This document shows positions 56,478 to 63,939 of a stretch of 64,000 nucleotides of DNA, piece by piece. Position 1 is the first letter of the stretch; the number at the start of each line of letters is the position of its first letter. The notes beneath the pieces were generated by a model, which was not told the DNA's origin, ran no database searches, and saw only the letters and a program-made list of their open reading frames with translations. A program made the position numbers and the translations under genes. The DNA is from Gari tellinella (lineage: Eukaryota; Mollusca; Bivalvia; Cardiida; Psammobiidae), in contig OV277863.1 in assembly GCA_922989275.2 (NCBI GenBank), positions 23,340,001-23,404,000 on the forward strand, read 5' to 3'.

Positions 56478-57784
56478 GGTTGTAAATATCTAACGTCTCG
56501 ACTTTGGTCAATTTGCAACAAAGCAGGAAATTCAGCAAAAGCCACACAATTTAATGGCTCAGTAGTGGGTGATGAAAATTTGGTTTCTAATCTGAGATGG
56601 CCGTGTTTGACAAGGTTTATATAGGATGCGTTCAGATGGTTAGGTGAAATATTAAACACAAAGAAACAATATCCATTTGCAAATTCTGTTCTGTCAATGT
56701 TTAAACCAAATATTTCATTCCATCTTTCTGCTCCTTCATACAAATTGACAAAAGCCGACACATACTCTTGTTTAGTAAAGTCTATTTGCAATGGGCGGCC
56801 TGGAATACTGACACCATCTACAAACAGCCCTATCTGATTTACTGAGGCATGAATGAAGTTAAATGGATTATGTGTATAACTTCCATTCACAGCCTTTTGT
56901 TTTAAAAATCCAATGACAATTTTAGAAGGTAAGGCAGACTGAAACATGTTATCCCAAAGAAATTCACTGGCTTTGACTGGAACAGTGTTCATTTTGAGTT
57001 CTGTTCTAGTCATAAAATACTGAGCTGGGGTCAGTTTAAGTTGACTGCTATGTGCCAATATGATTCCAGGATCCACTTTTATCTTACAGGCTTTGAATAC
57101 AACATTATCTAATTTTAACACATAACTAGGATTAGTTTCACCAGACATTAAAGTAAAAGGTATATTATTTCTATACATTTTAATGTTTATATTTACACCA
57201 TTTACAATATATTTGTCAATGGAAAATATATCTTCTAGTAAAGACCCCTCCATTTCAAATGAGGCGCTTTTAGATGTGTAACTAGCCCTTCGTATAAGTC
57301 CACCATTGGAACCGTTGACACAGTTGGTATCGTCCAGATTGGGATCATCCTTGTAGAAGAGCTGACTTTCCAGCTGTTTGTTTTCATGCATGGATGACAA
57401 CATCAACTTGATGTAGGCTTTCCATGGAAAATTATTGGTATTCATAGATACTAGTTTTCCATTCATGTATACTTCTATTTGTGACCACATGGCCTGAAGT
57501 GGTATGTTAATAATAGAGGTCTGTTCTGTTGCAGTCATAGCAGTTCCATCAGATTTCAAAATTCTTGCTTTAACATAAAGTTTACTCCTCTTTAGACTAA
57601 GGTATTCTAATCCTGATCCTGGAATATAAAACTCAACAGGTGCTTCGTCAGTGGTAAGAGTAGATATAGGTCGACATTCTATGAAACGTATATTCTCAAT
57701 GGCCACCTGATTTGGAGGAGTAGAGAATATATCCAATTGTTCTGGGTAGACCAAATCTTTATTATTGATATCTAAAAATGCCAT
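56474..57784 (-). CDS. Major capsid protein (double jelly-roll, Polinton PY type)
   Basis: It forms the hexon-like trimers of the proposed icosahedral particle. 436 residues from ATG (MAFLDINNKDL); a GTG two codons earlier is not used as start. The sequence follows the F54H12.2-like family: PPNQVAIENIRF near 25, a W-S-Q-IEVYMNGKLV segment near 95, NPFNFIHASVNQIGLFVDG near 305, EFANGYCFFVFNISP near 365 and INLVKHGHLRLE near 387. It ends at the signature IDQSRDV. It starts two bases after the stop of the basic-protein gene and overlaps the protease gene by four bases. The frame is intact. Confidence 0.92.
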   Translation of the reverse strand: MAFLDINNKDLVYPEQLDIFSTPPNQVAIENIRFIECRPISTLTTDEAPVEFYIPGSGLEYLSLKRSKLYVKARILKSDGTAMTATEQTSIINIPLQAMWSQIEVYMNGKLVSMNTNNFPWKAYIKLMLSSMHENKQLESQLFYKDDPNLDDTNCVNGSNGGLIRRASYTSKSASFEMEGSLLEDIFSIDKYIVNGVNINIKMYRNNIPFTLMSGETNPSYVLKLDNVVFKACKIKVDPGIILAHSSQLKLTPAQYFMTRTELKMNTVPVKASEFLWDNMFQSALPSKIVIGFLKQKAVNGSYTHNPFNFIHASVNQIGLFVDGVSIPGRPLQIDFTKQEYVSAFVNLYEGAERWNEIFGLNIDRTEFANGYCFFVFNISPNHLNASYINLVKHGHLRLETKFSSPTTEPLNCVAFAEFPALLQIDQSRDVRYLQP

Positions 57785-57786
57785 TG

Positions 57787-58431
57787 TCACTGTGTCTGGA
57801 CTTTATGAAACACGTTGTGTACTTTAATTCTGTTACACCTTTGCTTAGATTTCCTCTTGTTAGCTGTAGATTTCCTGGCTTTCTGATATTTGGTTTGATT
57901 TGTTTTAGATTTTGTTGTCTTTGAACCCTTTGTCTTATGGCCTTTTGTTTTAGGTGTCTTTCCCTTCTGTGGATTGGTCTTGGGTTTCTTATTAATCTTT
58001 TGTTTTCCAACTTTTTTGGGTTTTTTATTTGGATGTTTTTTTGTCTTTTTATGTCCACTGTGTTTGGTTTTCTTATTAGTTTTATGTTGTTTACCAGCAA
58101 GTGTATTAGATCCTTTCTTGGAGGTAGTCTTTGCAGCACTGACAGTTTTTGTTTTTCCACCACCTTTTATACTTTTAACAGGAACTCTTGGTAAACCCAT
58201 TCTGGTTTCGTGGATATATTCAGACTTTGCTCTTTGTGTGTCAGCTACTACAGGATTTAATTGCTGAATTGTACCTGTTGCTTTGACATGATTGTAGGGC
58301 CTGTGTTGGACTTGATAGCCTTGATTGTAAAATGGCATATTATGTCCATAGCTGGGTTTCACATTGCCAGAGTTTCTTTTCACAATATCTTCCCAAAGGT
58401 TTGTATCGGAGATATACATATCTACTGACAT
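57787..58431 (-). CDS. Lysine-rich core-like protein, 214 aa
   Basis: The N-terminal 95 residues are ordinary (MYISDTNLWEDIV, a YNQGYQVQHRPYNH region). From about residue 90 to 200 the chain is mostly Lys, Thr, Asn, Gly, Gln and Pro with almost no acidic residues, for example KHSGHKKTKKHPNKKPKKVG. It resembles DNA-condensing core proteins of adenoviruses in composition and in gene position beside penton and hexon, but I see no alignable domain. It may compact DNA in the virion; this is inference. It starts three bases after the penton stop. Confidence 0.75.
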   Translation of the reverse strand: MSVDMYISDTNLWEDIVKRNSGNVKPSYGHNMPFYNQGYQVQHRPYNHVKATGTIQQLNPVVADTQRAKSEYIHETRMGLPRVPVKSIKGGGKTKTVSAAKTTSKKGSNTLAGKQHKTNKKTKHSGHKKTKKHPNKKPKKVGKQKINKKPKTNPQKGKTPKTKGHKTKGSKTTKSKTNQTKYQKARKSTANKRKSKQRCNRIKVHNVFHKVQTQ

Positions 58432-58434
58432 GAT

Positions 58435-58863
58435 TTACAACTGAAAATAATTCAGTTTCTTTAAGTGAAGTGTTACTGACAAGTCTCCAGTCAAATATGA
58501 TGCTAATTTGCCTGTGTCGTCTTTTATATAGATGTGAATGTCATGTATGTATTTGGAATTGACAGGGGTGTAACTTGGTGTGTCATACACCATTCCAAAT
58601 GCGGCTGTAAAATATACCTTTCTTAAAAGAGGAAGCAATGTAGGACCAACAAAACTTTCTTTACAAATATTTGAATACACATAAAAATTTTGTTTCCTAA
58701 AAGTAGTTTTTAACTTTTCAATTGTTATTTCGGTCATAGCTACCACCCAAGATCCATCTAAGCATAAAGGGGTATCTAGTTGCACTCTAAAATCAAAAGA
58801 TGTGTTACGTTTATGAACCTCTTTACTATCAAAGGAACGTAATACCATTCTGTACTCTGTCAT
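58435..58863 (-). CDS. Penton (minor capsid) protein, single jelly-roll
   Basis: It occupies the vertices in the particle model. 142 residues from the ATG at 58863 (MTEYRMVLRSF); in-frame sequence extends upstream to 58896 without an ATG. The family feature is the strand pair FDFRVQLDTPLCLDGSW and VVAMTEITIEK, equivalent to the LxGxWEVALxEI signature of Polinton pentons. The ATG overlaps the integrase stop as ATGA. Confidence 0.85.
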   Translation of the reverse strand: MTEYRMVLRSFDSKEVHKRNTSFDFRVQLDTPLCLDGSWVVAMTEITIEKLKTTFRKQNFYVYSNICKESFVGPTLLPLLRKVYFTAAFGMVYDTPSYTPVNSKYIHDIHIYIKDDTGKLASYLTGDLSVTLHLKKLNYFQL

Positions 58864-59972
58864 GTTAAAGACTGGATATCTGTAGTGTTTACCCAACTAT
58901 TGTATTTGGAAGGCCAGCCAAGCCACTGAACTAATGCTTCTTTTCCCTGTTTTCTTCGTCTTAAAACTTTTTCAATTAGCCACTTGGTCTGTGCCTGTTT
59001 GTTGACTTTAGACAATTCGTTGGAATAAAACACACCCTCTACTGGTGTCCTATCATACTCTACTATTTTATATACTGGTAACCTTTGTCTATAAAATCTT
59101 TTGGAAATATAGAATAGTTCTTCTGTCCACCTTTGATTGTATTCTCTTTGAAATGTAGACTTCAAATGAGAGATTCTAACCATGTCACCTACTTTATATT
59201 TAAATTGAACAGGTTTTTGCTTTTTATTACTTTTCTTCTTTAGATGAAGTTTTGACATGTACATGGTATATCTCATTTCATCCTCATTAGATTTGTACAC
59301 ATTAGATGGGGGTATATTGCCTAGTGAACTATGAGGTCGATGATTGTAACTATTCACAAGCTGTTGAAGAATGTCTTCATATTTGTATGTTTGTTTACTT
59401 CTAAAGTATCTGTACATCATAGACTTAAGAGTTCGAATAGCTACTTCAGCATAATTTGCTTTTGTCTCATTCATAGCAAAATAATGAAATATGCCAGACT
59501 TTTCTAGGTACTTTTCTACTTTTTTATTTCTAAATTCACTTCCTCGGTCAGTCCGCAGAGTTTTACACTGACGCCCACTAGAAATAACAGTTTGTATTCC
59601 TTTGATCACTTCTTCTCCAGTTTTATCTCTCAGTTTAACTACCCACAAATATCTACTGAAACAATCAATTATTACCAGTAAATACTTCAGATCTGAATTG
59701 TACTTGGAAAGAGACTGTACATCGGCCAAGTCAGCATCCCATAGAGAATCAAGGCCTTCCACAACTACAGAATTGCGAATAAATTTTCGTATAGTACGCT
59801 TACTTGTACTGTAGCTATCTTGATCATTTAGAAATTGTTTTATTGCTTGTAGTCCAATGTTGTATTTTCCCTCCTTTTTAACAATCTGGTATAGCTTTTT
59901 AGGACCAGTAAAAGCAGCTGGATGGTTTGGGTTATACCAGATACTTTGGAGATATTGTTTGTAGGGAGCCAT
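58860..59972 (-). CDS. Polinton integrase (RVE fold) with chromodomain
   Basis: It inserts the element into chromosomes, giving the 6-bp duplication. 370 residues. The RVE core has its acidic triad at WDADLADV (Asp near 81), LRTDRGSEF (Asp142) and YAEVAIRTLK (Glu176), then SYNHRPHSSLG. A C-terminal SH3-like region (VGDMVRI near 261) leads to a chromodomain at about 328-366 (WLIEKVLRRRKQGKEALVQW, LGWP), which probably guides target choice. The N-terminal zinc-binding motif is not obvious. A good ATG is at 59972. The frame is intact. Confidence 0.93.
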   Translation of the reverse strand: MAPYKQYLQSIWYNPNHPAAFTGPKKLYQIVKKEGKYNIGLQAIKQFLNDQDSYSTSKRTIRKFIRNSVVVEGLDSLWDADLADVQSLSKYNSDLKYLLVIIDCFSRYLWVVKLRDKTGEEVIKGIQTVISSGRQCKTLRTDRGSEFRNKKVEKYLEKSGIFHYFAMNETKANYAEVAIRTLKSMMYRYFRSKQTYKYEDILQQLVNSYNHRPHSSLGNIPPSNVYKSNEDEMRYTMYMSKLHLKKKSNKKQKPVQFKYKVGDMVRISHLKSTFQREYNQRWTEELFYISKRFYRQRLPVYKIVEYDRTPVEGVFYSNELSKVNKQAQTKWLIEKVLRRRKQGKEALVQWLGWPSKYNSWVNTTDIQSLT

Positions 59973-59999
59973 TATTGAAAATGAACAATAATAATATGT

Positions 60000-60660
60000 G
60001 TCAATGCATTTATAGACAAGTAGATAAAATATCTATAATAATTTAACAATAAGGTATTAAAATAAAAAAAAGACAAATCATTTTTAATAGATAAACTTAT
60101 TTTATTTTTACAATGATCTTATACATACATAATAAAACACAGGAAGAAGTAGAAGTAACATTGCCTTAATATTAGTGATTTGAAAATACATTATACAGTA
60201 CAAACTCCCAATGATGATCACTAAACTGTGTTAAATATTTCATGGTTAAAACACAAAATATTTTAAAACAATGTTGTGACATTAATAGAGAGATTATACT
60301 GTTTACAATTTAAAACTTTACAACTTTTCTATTATGGTCACTAAATTGTATTAAATATTTGATGCTTAAAGCACAGAATATTTAACAAAATGTTGTGACG
60401 GTAATAGAGATGTTATAATCCACATATAACTGTGTTAAATAGTTCATGGATAAAACATAAAATATTTTAAAACAATGTTGTGAGAGTAATGGAGAGAATA
60501 TAATCCACATATTTTTAATCTTTACAACCTTTCTATTATGATCAATACATTTGTTTAAATACTTGATGTTTAAAGCATAAAATATTTAACACAATGCTGT
60601 GAAGGCTAGAGAAAGATTATACTATATACATGTTTAATCTTTACTTCAAAGTGTCAGACA
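60000..60660. repeat. AT-rich degenerate tandem repeats between PC4 and integrase genes
   Basis: Four to five imperfect units of about 120 bp share GTTAAATATTT(C/G)ATG.TTAAA, CACAAAATATTTTAAAACAA TGTTGTGA and TTACAACTTTTCTATTATGGTCA. It lies upstream of the integrase gene, so it may carry the promoter for the leftward capsid genes. Confidence 0.65.
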
Positions 60661-60708
60661 AGTACATATTGTTTTTGTACACATATGATATGCAATGTGT
60701 CATGTATG

Positions 60709-61365
60709 TCAATAACCATTTGGTGAGCACTCAGAACACTCTAAAGCGCCTAATAAACTTTGATGATCTAAACCCATGTAACAGGGCTGTACATCTTTAA
60801 GCTCTGGAAAACATGTCTCAACTAAGGTAAAAGCAGTTTTAAGTTCACTGTATTGTTTAAATGACAAAGTAATGCCATTCTTGGTAGCACATATACTATC
60901 AGCATCAGGAGGCATCCAGAATCTACGAATGTTTACACATGGATACTTGCTGTCTACACTCACATACCAGTTGCCACCCAGATGATAGGTGTATACAGTA
61001 GTTTTTCCCTGGCTGACTTGATTAACAGCATCTGCAAGGTCATCCAAACACTTGTAAAGTTCCAACCATCTTTGAGGTGTGAGTGTCACACCATCTTTTG
61101 TTGGTTTATTATTTATCCAATAACGAATATGAATGTTGAGTTTATTGTTGTAGTGTCCTGCGGACACATAAATGTTTTTACCGAGAGGTATAGCACACTT
61201 TGAGCAGACATTGTTTTCAGTTCGTACAGGTATCTGAAGAGATTCCATCTGCTGTTTGATGTCCTTTAGATTGCTTGCCACAGAAGCTTCAAAGTTATCA
61301 TTACTTTCTGTAAGAACAGAGTCAGCTGATTTGCTCTTCTTAACTGATGGTTTTCTTCCAACCAT
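60709..61365 (-). CDS. Protein with two PC4-like ssDNA-binding domains
   Basis: PC4/p15 domains bind single-stranded DNA and unwound promoters. 218 residues from the ATG at 61365 (MVGRKPSVKKSKSADS); the frame continues upstream past a TTCAG acceptor at 61401. Domain 1 (about 60-115): LGKNIYVSAG, LNIHIRYW, GVTLTPQRWLELYKCL. Domain 2 (about 128-187): LGGNWYVSVDS, VNIRRFW, KNGITLSFKQYSELKTA. Both have the order strand-strand-(K)GI/VTLT-helix of PC4. CSKC at 54-57 and CSEC at 210-213 could bind a metal. A role in replication of protein-primed ends or in transcription is inferred. Confidence 0.78.
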   Translation of the reverse strand: MVGRKPSVKKSKSADSVLTESNDNFEASVASNLKDIKQQMESLQIPVRTENNVCSKCAIPLGKNIYVSAGHYNNKLNIHIRYWINNKPTKDGVTLTPQRWLELYKCLDDLADAVNQVSQGKTTVYTYHLGGNWYVSVDSKYPCVNIRRFWMPPDADSICATKNGITLSFKQYSELKTAFTLVETCFPELKDVQPCYMGLDHQSLLGALECSECSPNGY

Positions 61366-61400
61366 GTTGCAAGACCAAATAAGTATGTGAAGATCATACA

Positions 61401-61629
61401 CTGAAAAGAGAACCATTACATATATTGAGTGGGGCAAAATGATTTAAACGCACATACTGTATTTGAAAATAATTATCAGTGTAAGTTATCTTTGAAAATG
61501 CTTTCATAGCCTTCCCATTCTCTTATAAAAATAACTTTAAAAGAACGTATAAATGCTTTTAAAACACTATTCTTATAATTTACTTATATTTTTAAAAGAA
61601 AGTATAAAGACTTTTAAGCAATCACTTAC
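61401..61629 (-). other. Candidate intron between BIR and PC4 genes
   Basis: The donor CTTCTAG-GTAAGT (61629-61624) lies 17 bases after the BIR stop; the acceptor TTCTCTTTTCAG ends at 61401, 35 bases before the PC4 ATG. Splicing would give one mRNA with both frames. Confidence 0.55.
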
Positions 61630-61646
61630 CTAGAAGATAATCTGAT

Positions 61647-62159
61647 TTAATATCTTCCTCTGAAAGCACCGATAGTTGTAGCTTGTGAAGTGGTGGGTGT
61701 TCCAAATGGAGCTCCTAGGTTAGGTTGCTGGAACTGGAATTTGTTTGACTGTATTGTTGTTGGTAGTGGTGGTGGTGGTGGTGGTGGTGGTGGATGTGAG
61801 AAGCCCACTGTAGAGTTAAAATGATCCAAATTACAAGGCTTGTCACTATCTTGATTTTTTACTTTGTTTAGGTCCAGTTCATTATATCCAATCATTTTCA
61901 AAAAATCACAGTCACTGGACCATTTGTAATGTTCAGACAAAGGGTCCTCATTGGATTGCCATTCTCTAAGTCTTATGTTACAGGCAAAACACACCACAGT
62001 GTCTCCTTGACCAGTATAGTAAAACCCTGCTTTAGCCAATTCAGGGGCTGTGGGAAGAATCTGTTTTGACCAATGAGGTTTGAATGTAGAAAGTCGATCT
62101 TCATACATCATGTACACTCTGTGTAGGATATTGGCAGGTATACAATCCATCTCTTCCAT
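61647..62159 (-). CDS. BIR-domain (IAP-like) protein
   Basis: BIR domains of inhibitor-of-apoptosis proteins bind caspases or their activators. 170 residues from the ATG at 62159 (MEEMDCIPAN). One BIR domain at about 21-88: RLSTFKPHW, TAPELAKAGFYYTGQGDTV, then zinc ligands Cys57, Cys60, His77, Cys84 with exact CX2C-X16-H-X6-C spacing, and the conserved Trp67 and Asp72-Pro73. After it comes a linker, nine prolines (123-131) and a Q/T/G-rich tail ending GAFRGRY. There is no RING or second BIR. It lies nearest the right TIR, spliced from a 5' UTR exon. It is probably a captured host gene that would keep cells alive during element replication (inference). Confidence 0.9.
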   Translation of the reverse strand: MEEMDCIPANILHRVYMMYEDRLSTFKPHWSKQILPTAPELAKAGFYYTGQGDTVVCFACNIRLREWQSNEDPLSEHYKWSSDCDFLKMIGYNELDLNKVKNQDSDKPCNLDHFNSTVGFSHPPPPPPPPPLPTTIQSNKFQFQQPNLGAPFGTPTTSQATTIGAFRGRY

Positions 62160-62161
62160 AT

Positions 62162-62330
62162 CTGGATCATGAAAAAATAAAAACACTATCAGTTACTGAT
62201 GTGTTTTTTAGGATTTGAGCTTTTTGTTTTGGTTAGAATATATTTAAAATTAATGCCTTTAAAGTGCGACTATTTTAATAATAGACATAAAGTAATATAA
62301 AATAAAATTATTTAGAAATAAAAAGCTTAC
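62162..62330 (-). other. Candidate 5' UTR intron of the BIR gene
   Basis: The donor TTGAAAAG-GTAAGC is at 62330 and the acceptor TGATCCAG ends at 62162, two bases before the BIR ATG. The first exon would start between 62331 and the right TIR. Confidence 0.55.
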
Positions 62331-62451
62331 CTTTTCAATAGAAGATGAGTATGAATTCCAAGTGGTGTACAGCTAAGTAACACAAGCAATGAGAGATATG
62401 AAATATTAGGGGTATATATATACAAGAAGATTTAGAGAAAATTATAAATTT

Positions 62452-62741
62452 AAATACACAGTTTGTTTACAGATTCTTGTGTAATGACACAGACTTTACT
62501 CAGTTTTTTGTGTTACACAAGTTTTGCTCCTTTTCTTGTGTACTTACACAACATTACCCCTTTTTCTTGTGTATTACACAGAAATAGACCTACTTTTTGT
62601 GTATTACACAAAATAATACTTGTTTTGTGTGTAAAATGACTCATTACGTCACACCATTTACACAGGTTTAACCCTATTTTCTGTGTAATTCAGTATGTCT
62701 CTGATTACGTAATGTGGTTGTGAAGTGCCCCCTATTCATCA
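62452..62741 (-). repeat. Polinton right TIR
   Basis: Exact inverse of 47129-47418. The stretch 62332-62451 between it and the 5' UTR donor has TATATATA and is the likely promoter zone for the BIR/PC4 transcript. Confidence 0.95.
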
Positions 62742-62808
62742 ATCAGATAGCTGCGTAACGCGGCATCTGATCAGGACCCAAACTGTTTGACACTCTTATC
62801 GATATTTA

Positions 62809-63060
62809 TTAACCCTTTACCTGATTGTCTATCTCTAGTATTGAAGATAGTTGACCACTTAAAGCAGGTTGAAAGTAAAGCAGACTGCGCCTTAGGGCGC
62901 ATTCTGCTTTACTTTCAGCCTGCTTTAAGCTATCATGTACTATAATATAGAAAATATTCCTTAAAATACAAATTCATTACTGATTAAATTGGAACTATTT
63001 TCTTCAGCGGATGAATAAAATGCATGTGCTAAAAGTCGCTTCTATAAGGGAAAGGGTTAA
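62809..63060. mobile_element. TTAA-flanked MITE, AAAGCAGG core
   Basis: TTAACCCTTTACCTGATTG to GGAAAGGGTTAA, close to the copy at 28164-28415. The Polinton target MITE ends about 20 bp to its left. Confidence 0.7.
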
Positions 63061-63635
63061 ATCAAGCAACCTTAAATGGAACTTTGAAGCGTGTCTTGCA
63101 GGCAACAATACTGAAGCAGACGACAATAAAGCGGGGAAGGGGTAAACTTTCCCGAATAATTTGATCATGAAAGGGTTAACCAAACGACGATATTAGGAGT
63201 CCTTCATACAAGCGATATACCTGTGAAGAGTACACTTGTGCTATGCAACAGTGAATTCTCAAATCAGAGTGCTCTAATAGGAAAACTCTGATCAGGGTCT
63301 GCAATGTTTGTCATTTAGCATACATTTAAAAAACAACAACAACATTAAATTGTCAAAATAGCCTGGACTTCATTGGACACTGGTATTGTTCATTTGAAGT
63401 TCGAGGCCCGTTGCAAGGGAGTTCAACTAAATAACTAGTATTCATCTAGTGTAATTATCTAATACCAACATCCAGATTTCTCTCAATTATTGGATTTTTC
63501 TGTGTTTTACTGCGGCGTGTTATTACACCTGTTTATTTATATCGTATCCAAGGCAACGGAAAATGGCATATCGAAGCTGTGTTCTCTCTCGCGCGCTTGC
63601 ATAAGAGCTAAAACAGATAGTGTCCGTCGTTTAAA
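63061..63635. other. Spacer right of the Polinton
   Basis: A TGATCAGAGGG-type hairpin relic lies at 63255-63305. No gene recognised in the rest. Confidence 0.4.
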
Positions 63636-63639
63636 CGAA

Positions 63640-63848
63640 ACGCAAACGCAAAACACTAAAATGTTGAAAATTGGCATATTTTTTAAATGTCCAACTATTT
63701 ATTTTATTCTTGGTAGCAAACAGTTTGGAGCCTGGTCAGAAGCCGGGATACCCGGCGTCGTCTGATCTGGCCCCAAACTGTTTGCAATGGAAATAATAGT
63801 TTTCGCGTAAACGCGTTAATTGGGAAATAATAACATTTTCTCCACTGT
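63640..63848. mobile_element. CAGTGGAG MITE (copy 9), inverted
   Basis: Reads opposite to the other copies: AAACGCAAACGCAAAACACT at the left, ACGCGTTAATTGGGAAATAA TAACATTTTCTCCACTG at the right, followed by TA. The core palindrome is diverged. Confidence 0.7.
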
Positions 63849-63867
63849 ATAAAGGCAAAAATACACT

Positions 63868-63939
63868 CGACCACAACGAGACTCGAACTCGCAATCTTCT
63901 GATTCGAAGTCGACGCCTTATCCATTAGGCCACGCGGCC
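63868..63939 (-). tRNA. tRNA-Arg (anticodon TCG), possibly a pseudogene
   Basis: The minus strand reads GGCCGCGTGGCCTAATGGAT AAGGCG at the 5' end (A box), with anticodon loop CTTCGAA and T-arm GCGAGTTCGAGTCTCGT (B box). The acceptor GGCCGCG pairs with TGTGGTC using three G-U pairs. The closest animal type is tRNA-Arg(TCG). The 5' side of the anticodon stem is one base short (TCGA facing TCAGA), so function is uncertain. A T-run (GTATTTTTGC) follows the gene, as a Pol III terminator would. Confidence 0.75.

Larger units (their letters stand above)
47129..62741. mobile_element. Maverick/Polinton, 15,613 bp, with identical 290-bp TIRs
   Basis: Polintons are large virus-like DNA transposons with protein-primed polymerase, retroviral-type integrase and capsid genes. 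This copy is bounded by 290-bp TIRs and the 6-bp duplication ATCAGA (47123-47128, 62742-62747), the duplication length known for Polintons. It encodes integrase, penton, major capsid, protease, packaging ATPase, conserved small proteins, a PC4-like protein and a BIR protein on the minus strand, and a C-terminal piece of PolB on the plus strand. 47540-52440 has no coding sequence I can find and holds MITE-like palindromes, microsatellites and minisatellites. Other MITE copies are at 53449-53674 and 53850-53915. Confidence 0.95.

Noticed and set aside
57937..58267. Hydrophobic plus-strand frames rich in Phe/Leu/Cys
   Set aside because: Antisense of the lysine-rich gene, whose AAA/AAG codons read as Phe/Leu on the other strand.
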